Positions 55,030-64,000 of a stretch of DNA of 64,000 bases are shown here, piece after piece. The DNA lies in NCBI GenBank assembly GCA_029215795.1, contig JARDYH010000005.1:43096001-43160000 (forward strand), given 5' to 3'. Origin of the DNA: Anniella stebbinsi. Its lineage: Eukaryota; Chordata; Lepidosauria; Squamata; Anniellidae. Each line of letters begins with the position of its first letter. The first letter of the stretch is position 1. The position numbers and the translations under genes are program-made. The notes beneath the pieces are model-generated. The model saw only the letters and a program-made list of their open reading frames with translations, was not told the DNA's origin and did not search any database.

Positions 55030-55480
55030 TCCAGCTTTAGCTTTGGAACTAAAGCTTTGAAACCCAAAGGTAGTTTATGCCACAGCATTTTTCTAACTTG
55101 TCCTAACCAACCAGGAAATGAAATCTTTTGGGTTCCCCTTCCTCTGAAGTCAGATGATCATATCTGCTCTGCTTCTTTTTATTTTCTCCCAAACCTATCA
55201 ATTTCCACCCCAATAGCCCACCATTGTCACCAGCACCTAAGCTCCCTTGAACCTATACCTTTCTGATCCCAGAGTCTGCCATTTCCATTGCAACATCTTC
55301 CCCTCCTCATTTGGCAAACACTAAATTCCCTGATCTCTTTCTTTTCATAACCTGGTCTGTTAGAACTGAAATACTGGCCCGTGTGTTTTCAGGTGAGCAT
55401 ACAAATCAAGCCAGTATTTTCTTCTGTAACAAATATGCATTTTGATTTTCATGAGTGTATGAGATAAATTCCCCCAATTT
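55030..55480. repeat. unidentified 430-480-bp direct repeat, copy 2
   Basis: Partner of 50340-50820. It starts near a TTTGGAACTAAAGCTTTGAA block and ends near AATTCCCCCAATTTGAG. By eye roughly three-quarters of bases agree in the best blocks, with several indels, so the copies are old. Confidence 0.65.
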
Positions 55481-56305
55481 GAGTATAATAACTATCCCCT
55501 ATTCATACCCTGCTGTGCCTGGGTCAGCCCCAACCAGCTTTGGAACAAATCTAATACCAAGTCAGCTGACAAGCAAAAGGTCAATCACAGTTTGATCAAT
55601 CCAATAAGAGAGTAGATCAAAGCAGGAGAAGTCAGGAGGCATGGAAAGGTCAAGAGCACAATATTGTCAGCCAAGAAAGGAGAGGTCCAAGACCAGGGTA
55701 TGAGGCATGGCCAATGTCAAAATAGAGGCAAGCAGTTCAACACAAATGCAATCCAAAAAGCAAAATCTAACAGGAGTCCAAAGGTCAGCAGACAGAGGAT
55801 CAGTCATAAAGTAAGGGTTCAAGGCACTGGAACTGATAGATTTTCTTCCAGCAGTGGCTAGATTGAAACTGAAGATTTATGTAGCCTGAGCTCCCAGAGC
55901 CCCACCCAGGCTCAGTTGCAGTTCATTCCAGTCTCTCTGGCAAAAGTCCTACTCATGAGGATAGCCTTGCTCAAGAGGAGGCCTTTACTCTTGAGGAGAC
56001 TTTTTCTGCAAGTGGTCACTCCTTCGCCTGGCCAAGATCTTAGCCTGTACTTCCAGGTGCCAGGATTCTCAGCAGCTGGGTGGTGGCTCAGCATCCCTCT
56101 CTGACTCAGGAGCACAGCTGAAGCTATGTCTCCTGAGGGCTTAAGACCTTCTTGGTCAGCCCCAGGGTCCCCAGAAGCAGCTTGTTCCCCGGGAACATCT
56201 GGCTCAGGAGGCTTCAGATCATCAACTAAAGAGGATTCCTCCACAGGGGAGGGGGACAAGAATTTGTAAGAGCTTAGCGCACACCACACACACCCCTTAG
56301 ACCTG
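55481..56305. other. anonymous sequence
   Basis: A 125-codon minus frame (55912-56289) and a plus frame opposite it share no recognisable domain. No repeat landmark. Confidence 0.3.
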
Positions 56306-56313
56306 CATATACA

Positions 56314-56633
56314 TAGGGTGACCAGATAAAATCCAGGTCAGGGCTCATGTAACTTTAACAGTTGTAGAGAAAAGGGAATTTCAGCCAGTGTCATTTGTAT
56401 GCAATTAGTTCCTGGTGATATTCCCTCTTCATCACAACAGTTAAAGTTGCAGGCACTATACTAGAGTGACCATATACAAAAGAAGGCAGGGCCCCTGCAA
56501 CTTTAACAGTTGTGATGAAGAGGGAATCTCACCAGGAACTAATTGCATACAAATGACACTGGCTGAAATTCCCTTTTCTCTACAACTGTTAAAGTTACAT
56601 GAGCCCTGATCTGGATTTTATCTGGTCACCCTA
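56314..56633 (-). mobile_element. hAT-like MITE dimer (type B ends)
   Basis: 320 bp with both outer ends TAGGGTGACCAGATAAAATCC-like. It is flanked by CATATACA and ATATACAC, a 7-of-8 TSD when the boundary is shifted by one. The second monomer carries the inner terminus (TAGAGTGACCATATAC near 56461), so it is inverted relative to 40524. Confidence 0.88.
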
Positions 56634-56639
56634 ATATAC

Positions 56640-57060
56640 ACCCAAGTTTCATGTCTGTGTGAATGAGAACATGCAGCAACAGCGATCCTTTCAACTGGAG
56701 ATGTGTGGAATTGAACCTGCGACAACTGATACAGTAAACCAGCAAGTGATACAGTCATAGCTTTCCTACCGGGCTATGGTCCTTCCCCAATTATTTACAT
56801 GGCTTTGACAATGCAAAATTGTACTCTACTGAGTGACTACAGCATGACATTATAATACCAGAAAAGAGGGGCTGTGTTAAGTGATGAAAAATGAAACGAA
56901 GCTTGAACTTGCAGAGGCTGAAAAGTGCCAAATACAGAACAACCTTTCTTCAGAAATTAAGGAAATTTCAAACTCTGTGACTAGTACTCAGTGACCAAGT
57001 TCTTGTGGTGGTGCTGCTGCTGGTGATTTCAGGGCATCATAGACCTAAAAACTAGACCTG
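56640..57060. other. anonymous sequence
   Basis: No recognised family. Confidence 0.3.
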
Positions 57061-57294
57061 GGCCTAATCCACACCAAGCAGGATATTGCACTATGAAAGT
57101 GGTATATAAAAGGCAGGAACCACACTGTTGCTTTATAGCAGTATTGAAGTGCAGTGACAACTGTTGGGGCCCATTGACACATACCATATACTGCTTTCAT
57201 AGTGCTATATCCTGCTTGGTGTGGCTCCTGCCTTTTATATACTGCTTTCATACTTCTTTCACAGTACTACATCCTGCTTCTTGTGGATTAGGCC
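57061..57294. mobile_element. Harbinger-like MITE, GGCCTAATCCACAC ends
   Basis: Left GGCCTAATCCACACCAAGCA and right TGCTTCTTGTGGATTAGGCC are inverted. Inside, a CTATATCCTGCTTGGTGTGG block repeats the terminus, so an extra end is present. Related to 23509-23649. Flanking TSD not evident. Confidence 0.7.
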
Positions 57295-57369
57295 ATTGTC
57301 TCTTATTTCAGACACCACTCTTATTGTAGATAATAATGCTAACTGATTTGGTTACATAAATTTCATTTA

Positions 57370-57505
57370 GGGTGCAATCCTATGCATGTTTACACAGAAA
57401 AATATCCTACAACTCCCATTGTGCCCCAGCTACCCAAGCTGGTTGGGGAATGCTGGGAGTTGTAGGACTTTTTTCTGCCTAAATAGGCATAGGATTGCAC
57501 CTTTA
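57370..57505. mobile_element. palindromic MITE, GGTGCAATCCTATGC ends
   Basis: Left GGGTGCAATCCTATGCATGT and right ATAGGCATAGGATTGCACCT are inverted; the inner arms ACAACTCCCATTGTGCCCC and TGCTGGGAGTTGTAGGA continue the symmetry around 57440. 136 bp. Confidence 0.8.
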
Positions 57506-57735
57506 GCTATTTTATGAATGAGTCAAAGCCCAGCCAAGGCTCCTCTTCAAGATGCCATCTGAAAACAGTACTCTATCAACTATCCAGAGCAGCACCCCAA
57601 GCCTTCTTCAAATGGGGTTTACAATTCATTTCTAAATTGTCCCAAGTTGGTGACTGATATACATTATGCAAATCAAGCAGATCTATATATAATTTTCCCC
57701 CTTCAAAATGCATCATTGTCATGACTCACCTGGGG

Positions 57736-58060
57736 ACTGTCTATACACCCTATTTGCCTTACAGTGGCTGCGCAGTGGCACTGCATTGGTGCCAACTCCC
57801 AGCCACCACGGAGCTTTTCCCTGAAGCTGCTCATTTAAAAAGTTGGGGACTTACGCCAAGTTTTTGCTTTGAAGCAAAGTCACCACAGACCTTCCACCAT
57901 GTCACCTTGCTTTGGCATCAAGCTGGGGGCATTCCAGGGCTGATCGTGACTGCTGATAGGTCATTGGAAAAGCAGGAAGGCTGAGTAGGGGTAGGGCCAG
58001 ATGAGCTGTATGGCCACTGGAAAGCCCATGCTCCAGCTGTGGGGATTTCCCACCACCACC
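57736..58060. mobile_element. MITE related to the 8.5-kb element
   Basis: Starts GGGGACTGTCTATACACCCT and contains GTGGCACTGCATTGGTGCC, matching the inverted right end of 8467-8832. The right end lies near CATGCTCCAGCTGTGGGG but is not certain. Confidence 0.45.
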
Positions 58061-58129
58061 CCACAGCTGTAATCCCACAGGGTTTCAAGAAGAAGGAGAG
58101 TCAAAGCAGCTCTATGAAGACACACACAC

Positions 58130-59413
58130 ACCTGTTCTCATTGCCTATGGTAAATCTGGGTAGGAGAAATGTTTTATATGTTCTAAAAACAAATTAATGT
58201 TATTTCAATTAAAAAAAAGTGTAAAGCATTGTGGTGTGTTTGTGTAAATGTAGGGCTATATCATTTGATCTTTATTGTTCCAGTTCTTTTTAATCTTATT
58301 ATGAGGCTCAGGTGGGAAGAAATTAAAGCCAGGAGCCAGGGGGATCATAATCCCAAACATACAACAACTGGAAAAGTAGCACAATACTATGTGATGGCAT
58401 TGGAATATATAACTAATTCCCCTCCCCTTCTTAGTAGAAAAGAAAGATTTTTTTTTGCCTTTTAGAATGCCTTTCCTTTTTCCTCCATGTTTCCTGTTAT
58501 TCCAAAGTGTTAGCAATCACCAGTCAAATCCTATGCCTGTTCACCCAATGGGGCTTACTCCCAAGAAAGTGTGCACAGACATACTTACTGGTAAATACAT
58601 TCAAGGGAACCAATTTTGACTTCCTTCCAAGCAAGCATGTTTGGACTGGGCTGCAGATCTTAATATCTCCCTTCCTGGCTCCGTTTACTTATTCAAAAAA
58701 AAAAATTATTGCCGGACATATCTTTAAACCTATAGCCCAGGCTGGACAACTGCAGCTGCAGTGTAATAAAGCACATAAATAACATTTATGGCAAAACTGG
58801 CCTGACCCTGCATTGCCCTGAGGTACAGAAGCAGTGTCTTCTCATTAGCATGCAGAACACATCTCCCCTTAATGTCTGCTCATTTGTTCTCAGCCCAACT
58901 CAGCTCTATAAATCTCCACAAAAGGGCAAGGCAGGGCTCCGGGAGAAAAAGGGGCGGTGGGTTTAGGATGGGGCTGAAGGGAGACAGGGCTGGAGTTCAC
59001 CTCCTGTATTCAACTTGCTCTGCCTCCAGCAGAAGGAATTATTTGGAGGAGGGACTGGCGTGAAGGGCCTTTAAGCAATTCTCAAAGATGTTTTCCCCAC
59101 CCCCACCCCCTTCACAGACCAAAGCCAAGGGCACTGTGAGCCAGGAATTGTCTCTCATATAATCTGTGTGTGTAAATGGACCGTTCTTGCTGATGTTGTA
59201 GAATTTCATTCCAGCAGGTTTTTCCTTTGGAAGGAGAGGGCGAAAATTTTAAGTACGGTGTCTTCCAAATAAGAAATCAGTGCAGAATACACTTGTTCAA
59301 GAACAAAATCAAGATCAGTATCTTACACACACATATTCACCCAACTTGAATAGGATGAATTCAAAACAAAAGATTCCTTCTTTTGACCCAGATATTCCTT
59401 ATTGCGATAAACA
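58130..59413. other. anonymous sequence
   Basis: 58520-58600 holds a half copy of the GTGCAATCCTATGC family (AAATCCTATGCCTGTTCACC, GGGGCTTACTCCCAAG). 58790-59060 is high-complexity and repeat-free and could be constrained. No exon. Confidence 0.35.
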
Positions 59414-59528
59414 AAAGGCACAATCCTATACATATTTAGACAGAAAAAAAGGCCTACAGGCTGGCTGGGGCATACTGGGTTGTAAGACACGTTTCTGTCT
59501 AAACATGCATGAAATTGTGCCCTAAATC
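59414..59528. mobile_element. palindromic MITE, GGCACAATCCTATAC ends
   Basis: Left AGGCACAATCCTATACATAT and right CATGCATGAAATTGTGCCCT are inverted, with TTTAGACAGAAA and TTTCTGTCTAAA next inside. Same family as 57370. Confidence 0.75.
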
Positions 59529-59892
59529 AATAATAATAAAGGCCAGTTGTTGTCATTGTCATCATCATAATCTTACTTATTAGTCAACTTTCTATGGAAC
59601 AAGACTGATATTCAAGATGCCCCTCATAAACATTTACCCAAAAAAATGATAAAAATAACAAAAATAGAAGATTAAATTGTCTAAAATAGAGTTCTTAGCA
59701 AACAACTTGAAAAGTCAGTATCAGCAAAATGATAGAAATGCTCAGGGGGAAAAGGTAGGTTTTCACCTGTCTGTGCAAGGGAAGTAAGGATGCATGTTTC
59801 TTGGCAGATCTCGGAGGGCATATCAGTTCACACATTCATGTTGATTTCCCAACACCTGGACCAGCCACAGCTGAATCTACAAACTTATTCTA

Positions 59893-60330
59893 TTGCAAAG
59901 TATTGCACTAGTTATGGATTTGGAAGTTCCAGGTTTGGCCTAGGTTAGATCGTTCAGACAAGCAAACTTCCCCAAAGGCTCTTAACAATCTCCTCATACC
60001 TATAAGGTTCTGGGATAACAAGACCATATCGTCGGCATATAGCAATATGTTCAATTTCCTAGGGCCCACAGACACAGGGAAGTTAGAATCACTTGATAGC
60101 TGTTCAATTATATTGTTTACATATATGTTGAACAAGATTGGACCTAGGAAGCATCCCTGTCTAACACCCATAGATGTTTTAACCTTCTTTCAGAGTTGTC
60201 CCCCTTTTCCGACTCTGACTTGAATTGACGTGTCGGAATATAGTTTCTTAATCAGAATGAGGAGACGTCTGTTCATCCCAAGGTGCCATAGTTTGTGCCA
60301 CAGTCTCTGTGTGATGCAGCAATGATGAAG
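59893..60330 (-). pseudogene. RT fragment of a different non-LTR LINE clade
   Basis: A minus-strand 87-codon frame (59908-60171) reads GVRQGCFLGPILFNIYVNNI, NILLYADDMVLLSQN and LLRAFGEVCL; the catalytic Y-A-D-D codons are at 60028-60039. To its right, in other frames, lies LYSDTSIQVRVGKG-like sequence, the preceding RT block. The LLYADDMVLLS and GVRQGC style differs from both CR1 and L3/L2 copies here and recalls R4/Dong or Vingi-type elements. No 3' end is visible, so it is an internal fragment. Confidence 0.8.
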
Positions 60331-60334
60331 TGGT

Positions 60335-61066
60335 AAATATGTATGTGTGAACCTTACCTAATATCCACATTAATTTGTATTCATTCCTAAATGCAGCTAC
60401 CATCAAAAGATAAGGAGGTGTCACTATCTAAACTAGATGAGATTTACCAGTGATACAGTCAGGGCTGGACCTTGGGGTCAATGTTGAGGGTCCCACAGAC
60501 TGGGGGACCACCCAGAGAGCAGCAGATGATGAGGGCATTAGAAGCAAACCACATTTTATACTGGTAGTCATGATGGTGCCATGATTTAAGTGAACTTAAA
60601 ATGCAAAACTGTTCATGTTCAATGTATTATTTTTTTAAAAAAAATCAGGGTTGGCAAATGGTTGTGCTGTGTTGGTCTAACATATTAGGAATGTAGAAAC
60701 AGTTGTAAAGCATGGGGTGGCAGTTGGAGTGTAGAGAAGAGATCAGTTTCTCATGTGCTTTACCTAGCTTCCACCAAGATTCAGCATTTGAACTTAACAC
60801 ATCAGGGGATATTGAAGAGGCCTCTCTAGATAGCTCACTAGATAGTATTGCCATATGTTTGTCTTCTTTCTGGGAGAGATCTTTCCTGAAGGAAAAGCAT
60901 TAATTCTATTCATTTTTTTTCATACCTGTTCACGCCCCACCCCCCTTCAGTGCTATTTTAGGTCTGTCATCTTCTTCCTGGGAATAGACACAGAGACAAT
61001 CTCAGCCAATTAGGGACCATGTAGTGAAGGGGATGATATTACAAAATGTGGCCAATCAGAACTGAC
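60335..61066. other. anonymous sequence
   Basis: No recognised family. Short opposing frames at 60645-60903 have no domain. Confidence 0.3.
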
Positions 61067-61069
61067 TAA

Positions 61070-61424
61070 GGCCCCCTCCACAAGAATGCGCCTTTGCGCC
61101 TGGTTCCGCGATTATGCGCATTATCGCGGAGGCGCATTTACTCCTAATCCCTCTGCACGGGAGGCGGCGAGAAGCGGCGAAGCGCATTAAAAGATGCCCA
61201 AAAAGCGCTTTCCAGGTAGTTAATGCGCATAATCGCTTGTTCACACAGCGAAAATGCGCTTTAACGGCCGGAGCAAAATAAAAGTCGCTATTTAACGCGC
61301 GTTCGAAAATGCGCATTATCGGGGAGATAACGCGCCTGTACGCCCGTTTTGCGCTCCGCTCGTGTGTAGGTAAAATTTATAATGAGCCTTCAAGGCTCAT
61401 TAAACGCCCCGTGTGGAGGAGGCC
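61070..61424. mobile_element. Harbinger-like MITE, CpG-rich GCGCAT type, copy 1
   Basis: 355 bp. Ends GGCCCCCTCCACA and TGTGGAGGAGGCC match at 12 of 13 when inverted; TAA flanks both sides (61067-61069 and 61425-61427). The interior is packed with TGCGCATTATCGCG, AATGCGCATAATCGC and GCGCTTT motifs in both orientations. CpG is far more frequent than in the flanks. Confidence 0.85.
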
Positions 61425-61429
61425 TAAAT

Positions 61430-61800
61430 GGTGATGTCATGAAGGCAAATGACACTCAATAGGCTCACAGTGGACAGGTATTTTCATCCACTTTCAAGGC
61501 AATGCATAGAAACAAAAGGAAGAGGTGATTTTAAAAAATCAAAAAAACACCAAAAAATCCCACAAGCCCTCATTTTAGCTCAACCCCATTGCTCAGCCAG
61601 CCTCACTTATCAGATGGAAGAACTCCCTTATTCAGCTTCATACAGTGATCTCGCCACTGGGTGATATTATTAACCAAAAAAAGTATCAGTGCTTAAGTCT
61701 ATGTGCTCTGTAGCTGAGGCATGAATCCATGTTTGACTTTTCCAAGGATATAACATGTGTATTTTCATGAGAAATGGTGCTGACTAGTGTAACAGTCTTC
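61430..61800. other. anonymous spacer between two related MITEs
   Basis: 370 bases with no recognised feature. The MITEs on both sides are in opposite orientation. Confidence 0.35.
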
Positions 61801-62157
61801 GGCTGCCTCTACAAGAGGCATTTAAAGCTCTTTCAAGGCGCATTAAAAAATTTACCTCTACAAGAACGGAGCGCAAATCGGGCGTAGAGGCACTTTAAAC
61901 ATCCGATTATGCGCATTATCGAATGCGCGTTAAATAGCGAGTTTTATTTTGCTCCGGCCGTTAAAGCGCATTTTGACTATGTGAACAAGCGATTCTCCGC
62001 ATTAACTACTTGTAAAGCGCATTTCAAACAACCGGTAAGGTCACCCGTTGAGTGCTCAATTACCTCCTGCATACAAGCATTAACGATAAAGCGCTTCAGC
62101 GAACATGCGCATAATCGGCTAACCAAGCATCAAACGGAATCCATCTAGAGGGGGTCC
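61801..62157. mobile_element. Harbinger-like MITE, CpG-rich GCGCAT type, copy 2 (inverted)
   Basis: 61910-62035 matches the reverse complement of 61195-61320: ATGCGCATTATCGAATGCGC, GCGTTAAATAGCGAG, TTATTTTGCTCCGGCCGTTA, GTGAACAAGCGATT. Left end GGCTGCCTCTACAAG; right end, inverted, GGACCCCCTCTAGAT. TSD unclear. Confidence 0.75.
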
Positions 62158-62159
62158 TA

Positions 62160-62715
62160 CATGTTTTTATGCCCTATGCCACATTCTTTCTTCTATGCCT
62201 CACTGAAAGTGAGAATCTAGTCCTCTATCACCCTACAGAGGCTATCTAAGCAATTTATCACGAAACAGGACCACTCGTGTAAGAAAAATGCTTGGCTGCT
62301 TCATACATTTATGCTGAACAAGGGAACATAATCTTGACAAGTCCTTCACTGGGGGAGTAAAATCTTGACAAGTCCATTGCTGTCGTCAGTCTCGTGTGTT
62401 GCGTTTTTCGGCTGAAGAAGAGAAGCTATTAATCAACTTCTGACAAAAAGATAGAAAGGTGAATCAAATCAAATGGCAATGCAGTAGTAAACCATCAGGG
62501 AAACATGTGTAGCTGCCAAAGAAAGAGAGAGAGAGAAAGAGAGCGCTAAGTATCAAATCTGATATGGCAAAAAATGTGAAACACATTTATTCTTAAAGTA
62601 TGTAATATGAGGGCAGTAAATAATGGTTAAAAGGTTAAACTATTTTAACGTTGTTGATAATGCTTACAGCATACAGTTTCCCTGCTCCAAAACAGGTTAA
62701 CAAATGTTAATGTGT
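62160..62715. other. anonymous sequence
   Basis: (GA)-rich patch at 62519-62545. No family. Confidence 0.3.
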
Positions 62716-63213
62716 TTAGGGTGCAACCTTACTGGGTTGCTGCCCACTAGACGGAAGCCTCCAACCTCAGAGGCTTCCAAGAGTCCTGTGCCCTGTTGGG
62801 CTGCTACCAGAAGGGCAGGAGAAGTTGACAGAGCTGATTTTTGCCTCTCCATCCCTCTTTCTAAAAGTTTTCTTCTAGACAGGCCTCTGAGCCCATCTAG
62901 AGGAGTCATGTTGCCAGGGTTTGGAGAAGCCATAGGACTTTGCAGTTATCAGCCTCTCCTCTCCCTTCCCCTTCCTGCCCACCAGAAAGCTCCTTTTTGA
63001 CCTGAATGAGGTTATCCAAGGTTGCTTTTGCAACTCTGGAAAGCTGTTTCTTTCCACAATGGCTGCAAGGCAGTGGAGACTGGGGCAGGATCAGATCTTG
63101 AAGTCCCCCTCTCGAAGTTATGGCAATGTCTATGGCTCTGGGAGGGGAGGGGAGAATCTGAAAAATCCTATCTCCCTGAGATGCTCTCTCAAGGACATAG
63201 GATTACACTCTTA
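62716..63213. other. possible long MITE with decayed GTGCAATCC-type ends
   Basis: TTTAGGGTGCAACCTTA at the left and ACATAGGATTACACTCTTA at the right are loosely inverted. The interior is unrelated to the short family members. Weak. Confidence 0.25.
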
Positions 63214-63371
63214 CTTGAGGATTTGGTATCACTTTGTAGGGTTGAAAATTGCAGCTGGCAAGGGCAGCTGGCAAGGGCATTCTCTTTCAACATTATCAAA
63301 GTTTTACATCAAGATAAATCATGTGATTTTCTTAAAATCACAGAGATAAAATAACTGCAATCTTATATTTT

Positions 63372-63452
63372 TGTGAACCACCCACATAGTTTTGGCTGTT
63401 GGGCAGTATAGAAATGCAATAAATAAATTAAATAAATAAACAATAAATAAAT
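63372..63452 (+). mobile_element. L3-type LINE 3' tail
   Basis: GTGAACCACCCACATAGTTT, GGCTGTTGGGCAGTATAGAA and an AATA tail. Confidence 0.7.
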
Positions 63453-63499
63453 ATTTCAAGTGCAATTTGGAAACTTATTTTTATTTTATGTTATTTTTA

Positions 63500-63825
63500 T
63501 AGGAACCTCGGTAGAGAGGTTCTCCTGGCACCTACATTATGTTCTTTTAGACGCCAAGTGAAGACCTTTTTATTTTCTCAGTATTTTAACAGTTCATCAG
63601 TTTAATTTTTAACTTTGCTGTTTAAATTTGTATTTTAAATCTATATTAATTTTTGCATGGCTGCTTGATTTTATCCTGGTTGTGCTTTTATACTGTATTT
63701 TATATTATATTTTTATACTGTTTGTTTTATATTTTGAATGGTTTCCATGGTTTAAATTTTTGTAAACCGCCCAGAGAGCTTCAGCTATTGGGCAGTATAG
63801 AAATGCAATAAATAAATAAATAAAT
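63500..63825 (+). mobile_element. L3/L2-type LINE 3' end
   Basis: Starts GGAACCTCGGTAGAGAGGTT and GCCAAGTGAAGACCTTTTTA, the same subfamily as 13636-14050. The 3' UTR ends GTAAACCGCCCAGAGAGCTT, CAGCTATTGGGCAGTATAGA and an AATA tail. 5'-truncated. Confidence 0.85.
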
Positions 63826-64000
63826 GGAAAACCAATACGCTGCTATTTCAATCAGCTTCTTCCAAGTGGGTGGCTCCTAGCACTAGCAAATAATTGCTCT
63901 TCCATTCTGCTACAAGCAGAATTGCAATTGACTTTTCATGCCATTGATAATAATGCAGGTTTTCTTTCTGTACATTCCACTATATGCCTACACCAGTGGG

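Noticed and set aside
55912..56289. Opposed open frames near the dimer element as a gene
   Set aside because: Both strands are open with unrelated sequences and no homology motif; treated as chance.

Overview
The window reads as intergenic or intronic nuclear DNA of a squamate reptile (lizard or snake; species not resolved). The clues are CR1 LINE fragments with the ATTCTATGATTCT-type 3' end, abundant L3/L2-type LINEs ending in an AGAGAGCTTCGGCTATGGGG motif and an AATA-rich tail, two tRNA-derived SINE families (one with a tRNA-Ala-like head, one MIR/CORE-like), and a dense set of non-autonomous DNA transposons. By eye I found no cellular protein-coding exon, rRNA, functional tRNA or CRISPR. 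The long open frames with recognisable protein similarity are all decayed reverse transcriptase (RT) pieces of non-LTR retrotransposons; the other open frames show no domain and look like chance.

Layout. 1.6-6 kb: LINE remnants, MIR-like and Ala-type SINEs and two hAT-like insertions, two of them nested inside other repeats. 6.5-7.25 kb: a hAT-like dimer element with a 393-bp near-perfect hairpin inserted in its centre. 8.5-12.5 kb: a long MITE, a CR1 piece and a nest of palindromic repeats holding a 438-bp hAT-like element with a perfect 8-bp target-site duplication (TSD). 13.6-15.8 kb: the best plus-strand LINE RT (frameshifted). 17.8-20.3 kb: two CR1 pieces. 21.0-23.5 kb: the most unusual block, a 2,454-bp composite element with a perfect 8-bp TSD and a CpG-rich palindromic interior. 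25.5-29.5 kb: a long minus-strand LINE and a young plus-strand LINE 3' end. 29.5-41.5 kb: anonymous dispersed repeats, SINEs, LINE tails, microsatellites and more hAT-like dimers. 42-57 kb: MITEs, CR1-like 3' ends, an unexplained pair of about 430-bp direct repeats, and two further dimer elements. 57-62 kb: several MITE families, including two CpG-rich GCGCAT-type elements in opposite orientation, and one RT fragment of a different LINE clade. 63-64 kb: LINE 3' ends.

The DNA transposons fall into two groups by termini and TSD. One has TAGGSTGACCA or TAGGGATGT ends and 8-bp TSDs, which fits the hAT superfamily. The other has GG...CTACAC or GG...CTCCACA ends and 3-bp TSDs (TAA or TAG), which suggests PIF/Harbinger. 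None carries a visible transposase, so all would depend on enzymes encoded elsewhere. The nesting gives relative ages: LINE and SINE copies host hAT-like elements, and one hAT-like element hosts a Harbinger-like hairpin.

All family assignments come from reading terminal motifs, TSDs and short protein motifs; no database search was possible. Clade names for the LINEs other than CR1 are tentative.
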